Assembly: GCA_020747065.1 (NCBI GenBank) | Contig: JAGMVK010000013.1 | Location: forward strand, 992,001 to 1,056,000 | DNA length: 64,000 nucleotides | Reading direction: 5' to 3' | DNA from: Cadophora sp. MPI-SDFR-AT-0126 | Lineage: Eukaryota > Ascomycota > Leotiomycetes > Helotiales > Ploettnerulaceae | Shown here: positions 56,325 to 64,000 of the stretch, piece after piece | Layout of the letters: the number at the start of each line of letters is the position of its first letter | Numbering within the stretch: the stretch's first letter is position 1 | The notes under the pieces: generated by a model | What the model was told of the DNA's origin: nothing | The model's input: the letters and a program-made list of their open reading frames with translations, nothing else | Databases searched by the model: none | Translations under genes and position numbers: made by a program

Positions 56325-58541
56325 ATGCTGTCCTCAAGATTGTCCAGAGCTGTAGGTGTTCCATTCTCCAATCTTCCAATGTTTTCATTGCATCACCATC
56401 TGACTTCAACAGCTTCCCCGAGCTACATCTTCCGCCACACGATCCTCAAACCTCATCCGCACACCACTTGGCTCCTCATTTGTTCGCAGATATGCAGATG
56501 ATGCTGACAAGAAGATTCGCGGCCCAGTTATCGGCATCGATTTGGGTAAGTTGGAACTTCCGGCGCTCCTAAGGGGTTACAAGCTGGTCGCATGCTCACA
56601 ATCTTTCCAGGAACCACAAACTCGGCGGTAGCAATTATGGAGGGTCCTGCAGCTAAGATTATCGAGAACTCAGAAGGTACATCTTCAGCATTCCCCCCCT
56701 TTTAATCGCTCACATTCTGACTTTTTCCAGGTGCCCGGACGACACCCTCGGTAGTGGCGTTCACGCAAGATGGCGAGAGATTAGTTGGTGTATCTGCAAA
56801 GCGTCAAGCTGTTGTTAATCCAGAGAACACCCTGTTCGCCACCAAGCGTTTGATCGGACGAAAGTTCACTGACGCCGAGGTACAACGCGATATTAAGGAG
56901 GTTCCATACAAGATCGTCCAACACACAAACGGCGATGCATGGGTTGCTGCTCGCGGCGAGAAGTACTCGCCATCACAAATTGGTGGTTTCGTCCTTCAAA
57001 AGATGAAGGAGACTGCTGAGTCCTACCTCAACAAGCCAATTCAAAATGCCGTCGTCACCGTCCCAGCATACTTCAACGATTCGCAACGTCAAGCCACCAA
57101 GGATGCTGGACAAATCGCTGGTCTTAATGTTCTTCGTGTCGTTAACGAGCCAACTGCTGCTGCTCTTGCTTACGGTCTTGAGAAGGATGAGGACAAGATC
57201 ATTGCTGTCTACGATCTCGGTGGAGGAACCTTTGATATCTCCGTTCTCGAGATCCAGAAAGGCGTTTTCGAGGTTAAGTCCACCAACGGTGACACCCACT
57301 TGGGTGGTGAGGATTTCGATATCCACTTGGTCCGCCATCTGGTTCAACAATTCAAGAAGGACTCTGGTATTGATATCTCCAACGATCGCATGGCCATTCA
57401 GCGTATCCGTGAGGCTGCTGAGAAGGCTAAGATTGAGTTGTCCTCTTCCATGCAGACCGACATCAACCTTCCTTTCATCACCGCCGATTCTTCCGGACCA
57501 AAGCACATCAACATGAAGCTCTCAAGATCGCAACTCGAGAAGCTTGTTGACCCTCTCATCAACCGTACCGTCGAGCCAGTCCGAAAGGCTCTTAAGGATG
57601 CCAACCTTGCTGCCAAAGACATTCAAGAGGTTATCTTGGTCGGTGGTATGACCCGCATGCCAAAGGTTGCAGAGTCCGTTAAGAGCATCTTCGGCCGTGA
57701 CCCTGCCAAGTCTGTCAACCCAGATGAGGCTGTTGCCATGGGAGCTGCGATCCAAGGTGGTGTCCTTGCCGGTAACGTCACGGATGTTCTTCTCTTGGAT
57801 GTCACCCCCCTGTCTCTCGGTATTGAGACCCTTGGAGGTGTCTTCACTCGTTTGATCAACCGAAACACCACCATCCCAACCAAGAAGTCCCAGGTCTTTT
57901 CCACCGCAGCCGATTTCCAGACTGCTGTCGAGATCAAGGTCTACCAGGGTGAACGTGAGCTTGTCCGTGACAACAAGATGCTTGGAAACTTCCAACTTAC
58001 CGGTATTCCACCTGCGCACCGCGGTGTCCCACAAGTCGAGGTTACCTTCGACATTGACGCCGATGCCATCGTCCACGTCCACGCTAAGGACAAGTCCACC
58101 AACAAGGATCAATCCATCACCATTGCTTCCGGATCTGGCCTCTCCGATGAGGAGATCCAAAGCATGGTTGACGACTCTGAGCGATATGCCGAGTCTGACA
58201 AGGAGCGCAAGAATGCCATTGAGGCCGCCAACCGTTCCGACAGTGTCTTGAACGACACTGAGAAGGCCTTGAACGAGTTCGCCGACAGACTCGACAAGAC
58301 CGAAGCTGACCAAATCCGTGAGAAGATCAACAACCTCCGCGAGTTTGTCAGCAAGTCCCAGTCTGGTGAGGGTACCGCTACCGCCGCTGAGATCAAGGAG
58401 AAGACCGATGAGCTCCAAATGGCTAGCTTGAACCTCTTCGACAAGATGCACAAGGCCCGTGCCGAGTCAGGCGAGACCCCACCAGCTGGTGAGGAAGCTA
58501 AGCCAGAGGGTGAGGCCAAGGACGGAGACAAGAAGCAATAG
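56325..58541 (+). CDS. SSC1: Mitochondrial Hsp70 chaperone
   Basis: Four exons (56325-56351, 56413-56545, 56611-56676, 56731-58541; introns 61, 65 and 54 nt) give 678 residues. The presequence [20 protein letters not shown] is followed by [12 protein letters not shown]. All Hsp70 motifs are intact: [64 protein letters not shown], then the substrate-binding domain with [20 protein letters not shown] and a full helical lid. The C-terminus [11 protein letters not shown] lacks EEVD and HDEL, as expected for the matrix form. It is the motor of TIM23 import and the main matrix foldase, with Mge1 and J-proteins as partners. Its 5' exons are short (27 nt first exon). It serves here as an internal yardstick for the degenerate Hsp70-like gene at 8340-10121. 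Confidence 0.97.
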
Positions 58542-59681
58542 ACGACCATATTTCGGGAACATTTCTTTGACTCTTTTAGCGGTTTGAGTGGTTTAGACAG
58601 GCCACTCCTGTATTCATCTCTGTACTCATATGTTGCACATTGGCAACTCTTCTCTGTTGTCATAGCTACTTCATGTTCTTCATAGCTTTGGGGCAAAAAG
58701 GCGTTCAGAGCACGCATCGTGGGATCATGCAGCGTGGGCTTGTGGTGGATACCTTGCACAGAAAAGGGCTTTACTGTGGCTGTATAAAAATTAGGATAAG
58801 ACGACGAATAATATGACATCCCCTCTCATTTTACTAGCCTTGTGATCCTTCTCGATGCATGAATCTTCGCGCGTCAATGCAGAACTGTCAGCATGTGGCT
58901 GCTTAGTCCACTTACAATCTTACACCGGTAACCAGGACGAACAGAAGGCCAGTAGCCTGCGTTCCCTAGATATCTCAGTCTGTTGCACATCGCATTTTCA
59001 TAGTGAGTTTCAGGGTTGTTCTACTGCAAAGGATTATCTCCGATCATGATTCGGAAGCTTCATTTAGCCTCGAATTCCTCGTCGTTTTTTGCCTTTCTCG
59101 AAACGACTTATGGAGCTTTGAATCGACCTCCTTTCGGCGCACATCTAACCCTCAATTTCGCCTCGGGGACTTCTATAAGATGGAAACATGAATACCATCA
59201 AATGTGTGATATTGCCCTTCCTTAATGGATCTATTCAGCCTATATTGAGAGTCTGGGGAGGGCTGCAGATACGGTCCGCTTTGATCTCAAGATGCGGCCA
59301 AAGCGAGGATTTCTCGGCTGCCGTGAGGGTGACAGCTGCAATAATACCTCCCGCATATGACTTCTGCATGACATACGCCCAAGTTTGTGACTCATAGCTG
59401 ACTCAAATTCAAGTGGCGGACACGAAGGAATGGCCTCGAAGCGCCCGAAGATGTCCGTTTGATTTGTATTGTAGTCTATAGTCACGTGTGGCCCTAGCGA
59501 GGCTGAAATTCCCACTTCGATATTTTTGGAGTTTTCACGTCGAAATGTCCCCCGCATTGACCAAAACATCGAATTTCTAAATCTCCACGACGAACGATCG
59601 AATCATCTTCCCGCAACTCCACAAACATCCCAAGAATCCCTTTGACCGCACTAAAAAAGAGTGCGTAAAACAAACGACAAG
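58542..59681. other. Intergenic region
   Basis: 1.1 kb between SSC1 and the eIF3g gene on the same strand. No coding sequence is recognised. Confidence 0.5.
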
Positions 59682-60691
59682 ATGTCTAAAGCAGCTGCGT
59701 AAGATACCCCGTCTTCACCTTCCCCTCCTCATCCCACCACAGTTGTGCGAGCTCTGTACTGACATCTTCAAATAGCCGTGCCGACTGGGCTGACGATGAG
59801 GACCTCGATGATACCGCGAACGAGCTTCCCCCATCTACTACAACTACAAACAAAGATGGCACTAAGACGATCGTCTCGTGGAGATTTAACGACGATGGCA
59901 AGAAGGTCAAGACGACACGCCGAATCCGGTTTACCGTACACAAAGAGGTGGTCAACCCAAGAGTTGCAGAGCGCAAGCAATGGTCGAAGTTTGGTCTTTC
60001 TGCTAAGGATGGTTCAGGGGTATGTTTGATTCGGAATCTACAGCTACGGAGAGAGATACTGACAGTTTGATAGCCAGCCACAGATACTACGAGTGTAGGA
60101 GAGAACATCATCTTCAGACCCAGCAGCAACTGGCGCAAGGATGCGAAGGAGGAGAAGACCGAGGCCGGAAGCATGAAGGACAAGCTGAAGGACAAGAAAG
60201 TCAAGTGTCGTATCTGTAACGGAGAGCATTTCACAGCAAGATGTCCATTCAAAGACACCATGGCGCCAGTCGGAGAGGAGGGAGCAGGAGCAGACGTCGC
60301 AGCTGGAGCCGCAGATGTCGTCGAAGGACCAGGTGGTCTCGGTTCAGGAAAGAGTTCATACGTACCACCACACATGCGTAACGGCGGCGGAGCAGCAGCA
60401 GCAGGCGACCGAATGGGCGGCGGCAAGTACGAGCGCGACGACCTGGCTACACTGCGTGTCACAAACGTCTCGGAGATGGCAGAGGAGCAGGAACTGCGGG
60501 ATATGTTTGAGCGGTTTGGTCGGGTCACCAGAGTCTTCCTTGCCAAGGACCGGGAGACGGGTATGGCGAAGGGCTTTGCGTTCATCAGTTTTCAGGAGCG
60601 GACGGACGCGGCTAAGGCGTGTGAGAAGATGGATGGTTATGGTTTCAAGCATCTGATTCTGAGAGTGGAGTTTGCGAAGAAGGCTGCTTAG
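59682..60691 (+). CDS. TIF35: Translation initiation factor eIF3 subunit g
   Basis: Three exons (59682-59698, 59776-60019, 60074-60691; introns 77 and 54 nt) give 292 residues. Exon 1 is only 17 nt and encodes MSKAA plus two bases. The N-terminal eIF3g domain reads [12 protein letters not shown], then [20 protein letters not shown] and [15 protein letters not shown]; a zinc-knuckle-like segment [15 protein letters not shown] follows; a Gly/Ala-rich linker with [11 protein letters not shown] leads to a C-terminal RRM ([19 protein letters not shown], then [14 protein letters not shown]). eIF3g joins eIF3i and eIF3b in the 43S pre-initiation complex and helps scanning and reinitiation. The long minus-strand frame over the gene is a shadow. 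Confidence 0.96.
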
Positions 60692-62091
60692 ATCTCGAGT
60701 TGATGACGATGCATGAGATGAGATACCACACCAACAGATGTCCTCAGAATGGATCTTCTTGTAATAACGTATTCATGGCTATTACTTCTTCCACAGCAGA
60801 CTTTCTTGAGATTTCGGTACGGTTTGTGAGATTACCTAGTGTAAGTCAGGAGCAGAGCACGGCCCTGGATGGATGATTTTGAGCCGTAGATTTACTGTTG
60901 GCGTCGAATTTCCTCTTCCTTACTAACCTATTCAATAGATCTAGAACTGATCCTCGGCCAGCCAATCTTTTTTTTCGAATCACCCATGCCGTCTTCCCGT
61001 CACGAAGCGAGTCATAACGAGAACTTGTATTTCAGCACAGCCATTCGAGCCGCCCCCAATGATTCATGTTCCTACATATTCACGGGTACTTTTTTTACTA
61101 TTTCCTCTTCCTAACAAGTGCCTACCTTCCTTGCCTCTCCACCTATCATCTCACATTCCGTCCTACTTCCAACATCAACATATCCCTCCCGACCCCAAAA
61201 TCTACAGTCTCGACTAACTTCAACCAACTCACTCGTCCACATTCATAATCCGACCACAGCGCACCGCCTCACCCCAATAGCGCACCCTCCCAATATTTCA
61301 TACAGCGCTTCGCAGCATAGCTTGCTTTCCACAAGGTCCGAGTTGGGACGATTGGAGTGCGCCTAGTACTGCATGCGGTATGGCGTGGTGCTATGTCAGC
61401 TGTCTAGAACTGCAGGTGGTCCTGGTTGCACCACCTCAGAAGTGCTTTGATGCCAAAGCCATCGCCGCCCCACATGCTCTGTGGTCCGAACTCTAGGAAA
61501 CGATTTCTGAGAGGGAGGTATCAGGAGATTGTGAGTAGAGATGGGGGGAATCATTGGCGAAGGCAAAAGTGAGGGAGGAAATTATTGTATGTTGGGTTGC
61601 ATGGGGTTGTGGCTTGTGTGACTTTTGGGGGTATTGTGAAGTGTTGGAGGAGGGCTGAAGAGAACAGAGACCGCTTAGACCCTGCCATACGAACCGCCCA
61701 TCCTATGGTATCCCGCGACGGGGTCGAACTATGTAAGTGCGGTGCTTGTGATATGGTATTTGAGATGGATAAAAGAGAGTTTTAACGGATCTAGCTTCGA
61801 GCTCTGAAGGGTCTGTTCAGCTTTCTAGAGTCTGGCCTGCCGCTCATACAAAACCGAATCATACTCCACTCCACTTACCAACAAAACTCTTCATTCACCA
61901 CATCCATTCCTCTGCTCGGCCCCTTACAGTAGTGTCCGCTGCTCGACATTTTCTTCCGTTGCGTGCTCTTCTAATATGCCAGCTCATCCCAAGGCTTTTC
62001 TCGCTCGAAAATAAACTTTGGGTGTTCCTGACCTGCCGCCTCCTTCCCTTCTACAGTACATCGTTGGACTCGCTTCTGAAAACAAGCAAGT
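60692..62091. other. Intergenic region
   Basis: 1.4 kb between the eIF3g gene and the rhodopsin-domain gene, both plus strand. CT/CA-rich DNA around 61060-61250 and again near 61830-62090. No gene is supported. Confidence 0.45.
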
Positions 62092-63659
62092 ATGCAGCAG
62101 CCACCTCTCAGCGTCATCCTGACATGGCCGGAGCCGAATTATATCGATCCCGAGACGCGAGGATATTCAAATGTCGTATTGAATATCATTTTCTATGCCA
62201 TACTTCTCAGTTTTGTTGGGTTGAGGATATGGACGAGGAGGTGTTTGAATAATGCTTTTGGGCACGATGATACTTTCATCTTGCTTGCTTTGGTATGTTG
62301 TGATATGCTTATTGCTATGATGGCAGTTAAGTCAAGCTGGAACTTGGATGTTCGAGGGAGAACTCAAGAGCTGATTGGGAGACAGGTTCCAACAACAGGT
62401 TTCTTCGTGATCAGCATCCTTAAAGATACAAAATATCTATGGATCAGACATACGGTATGTCCCACCCTCCCAATCTCACATCATCAAATAGTTAATTGTG
62501 CCTAGTACGACATTCCAATAAGTCACGTCACAGGCGGTCTTAAGATGGTTCTCGCCGCCGAAGTCACATTCGCAGCAGCCATCACGCTCACCAAACTCTC
62601 CATGCTGATGCTCGTCCGGAGACTTCTAGTCAATGCTTCGCTGTTCTGGCGAAGAGTGACGTTGGCAGCTATCGCTATAGTGACGATTCAGGGAAGTGTG
62701 TTTTGCTTGACGGTGATCTTCCAGTGTCGGTAAGCAATTTAGTCACTTCTCATAACGGAGCCGAGTCCTCTCTACCATCTCCCGACTTTCAAAATTCTCA
62801 TCACCGAAGGAAAGCGGGAATTGGAGACTGGGTACAAGCATAGGGACAATACTGACCAACTAACAGCCCAATCCACGACTACTGGAAAGTCACCAAAGAC
62901 CCGCAACCAAACTGCATCTCGCAGCCCGCCACCCTCCTCGTCGCCGGCATAATCAACACCTTCACCGACCTCGCCACAGTGCTCCTCCCCATCCGCACAG
63001 TCATAACGCTGCAACTCCCGCGCCGACAGATGATAGTCGTGATCTTACTTTTCGGCTTCGGATTCATCTCGTGCATCGCGGGTGTCGTCCGCACGTATTA
63101 TATGTATGAGGTTACGACGGGGTGGGATCAGACGTGGAGGAGTTATCCGGTTTGGGTTACGAGTGCGTTGGAGTTGTATATTGGGATTGTGAGTTTTTAC
63201 CCCCCTCCCCCTTCTGTCGTCCACTTTCTGCATTTCCATATTGAAATTTTGAAATCCGAGGGAAAGAGAAGTTCAAAGCTAACAACAGAATGCCAAAAGA
63301 TATGCGCCTCCATCCCCGCAACCAAACCCTTCTTCACGGCCTACCTCCCCTCCCTCTTCGGCTCCATGACATCCGTGACATCCGGCACATCATCCTCTAC
63401 CGCTAATTCCACTTCCCGACGTCGATACCATGGCTTCAGTGGAGAGAGAAGCGAGGTCATGACGCCACGAGCGGGAGAAGAGCTTCTGGATTTGGAGAAG
63501 AGCCTAGGTGGGGAGGAGAAGAGAGGAGTGTGTGAGACGGTGGTGAGGAGGGAGGTTAATGTGTCTGGTAGGGGGAGGGGGAGGAGCGTGAGTGAGGAGA
63601 GTGGGGGGAGTAGGGAGGGGATTTTGGTGGTGCAGACTTTTGAGATGAGTGGGCGGTGA
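62092..63659 (+). CDS. Fungal rhodopsin-domain seven-TM membrane protein
   Basis: Five exons (62092-62292, 62386-62454, 62506-62729, 62867-63188, 63300-63659) give 391 residues. Start MQQPPLSVILTWPEPNYIDP. Hydrophobic helices include VVLNIIFYAILLSFVGLRIW, FILLALVPTTGFFVISIL, ITLTKLSMLMLVRRLL, LAAIAIVTIQGSVFCLTVIF, TFTDLATVLLPI and IVVILLFGFGFISCIAGVVR. Characteristic motifs are the FQCRPIHDYW loop and YIGIICASIPATKPFF, which closes the domain; GHDDTFI replaces the usual D-D-W start of TM2. The C-terminal tail is Ser/Gly/Arg-rich and cytosolic. Many members are Pth11-related or accessory integral membrane proteins; function is usually unknown. Introns 1 (93 nt) and 4 (111 nt) are multiples of three without stops, so retained-intron isoforms would still translate. 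Confidence 0.87.
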
Positions 63660-64000
63660 CACTGTTGTGGCTGTATAGTAATAGGGGAGGAACCACGCGC
63701 TCGAGGATCGAGCATCCATAATGAGGTAATGAGAGATGAGTTTGCATACATTTGGTGGCGTTTGCCGTTTGGTATGGATTTGGTCGCGTCGCGGCGTTAT
63801 TGGTGTTTACAGATCGTGGCGTCATGTAAATAGACGGACTCGCTTAGCTTGTGGAAAGCAAAGGTGAAAATATCTTCTCGGGATTTATAAAAGTCAGCTC
63901 GGTCAGCTTCGTGCTCAGTGAAGGGATATCGGTAAGTATTTGCCTCATGGCGATTTCATCACAATCCGGATTTACCATGTTCCTGTATGAGTAGATAGGA
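63660..64000. other. Right-edge flank
   Basis: 3' flank of the rhodopsin-domain gene. GGTAAGTATTTG near 63931 resembles a splice donor but no exon around it can be supported from this window. Confidence 0.4.

Noticed and set aside
57522..58451. 309-codon minus-strand frame
   Set aside because: Antisense shadow of SSC1; codon-biased genes often leave the opposite strand open.
59686..60585. 299-codon minus-strand frame
   Set aside because: Antisense shadow of the eIF3g gene.
61700..61740. Possible tRNA T-arm-like GGGGTCGAACTA
   Set aside because: No matching acceptor stem, D-arm or anticodon arm around it.

Overview
The window looks like nuclear DNA from a filamentous ascomycete. Genes carry several short (about 43-200 nt) GT-AG introns, intergenic stretches are long, and many products are typical of Pezizomycotina (fungal rhodopsin-domain protein, fungal_trans regulator, Ser/Thr-rich GPI protein, GH3 glucosidase, F-box proteins). 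Protein resemblance suggests a Leotiomycetes-type genome, but that is an impression, not a test. No rRNA, tRNA, CRISPR array, plasmid origin or intact transposon was recognised.

Layout. 1-416 (-): N-terminal part of a gene running off the left edge, perhaps an MFS transporter. 2193-5257 (+): a metallopeptidase-like gene with an HEIGH motif whose reading frame appears broken several times. 6018-7298 (-): F-box protein. 8340-10121 (+): a membrane-anchored, degenerate Hsp70-like protein. 12035-12694 (-): small GPI-anchored protein. 12.7-18.7 kb: 6 kb without a supported gene, upstream of a 1036-residue C2H2/fungal_trans transcription factor (18693-21854, +). 23101-23482 (-): a 69-residue, three-exon membrane protein assembled here by hand from exons too short for ordinary ORF calling. 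25286-26972 (-): MFS transporter. 29935-30786 (+): mitochondrial ribosomal protein uL29m. 31252-33073 (+): Rab GDI. 33612-34982 (-): L-2-hydroxyglutarate dehydrogenase. 35437-36540 (+): fungal F-box-like/DUF protein. 38823-40736 (+): GH3 glycosidase. 41382-42875 (+): F-box protein. 44250-47207 (-): PH-domain protein. 50562-52061 (+): Ser-rich coiled-coil protein. 52835-55492 (-): DUF2415/WD40-like protein. 56325-58541 (+): mitochondrial Hsp70. 59682-60691 (+): eIF3g. 62092-63659 (+): seven-TM rhodopsin-domain protein.

The genes do not form an obvious cluster or pathway. They are a mix of core housekeeping functions (SSC1, TIF35, GDI1, MRPL4, L2HGDH, DUF2415) and faster-evolving accessory genes (metallopeptidase-like gene, Hsp70-like gene, F-box genes, GPI protein, rhodopsin-domain protein). 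Three of them (SSC1, MRPL4, L2HGDH) carry mitochondrial-type presequences. Exon models were built by reading GT-AG junctions that keep frame, and each multi-exon model listed sums to a whole number of codons.

The best candidates for something undescribed are the ER-type membrane-anchored pseudo-Hsp70 at 8.3-10.1 kb, the decaying HEIGH metallopeptidase locus at 2.2-5.3 kb, and the conserved-looking 69-residue protein at 23.1-23.5 kb.
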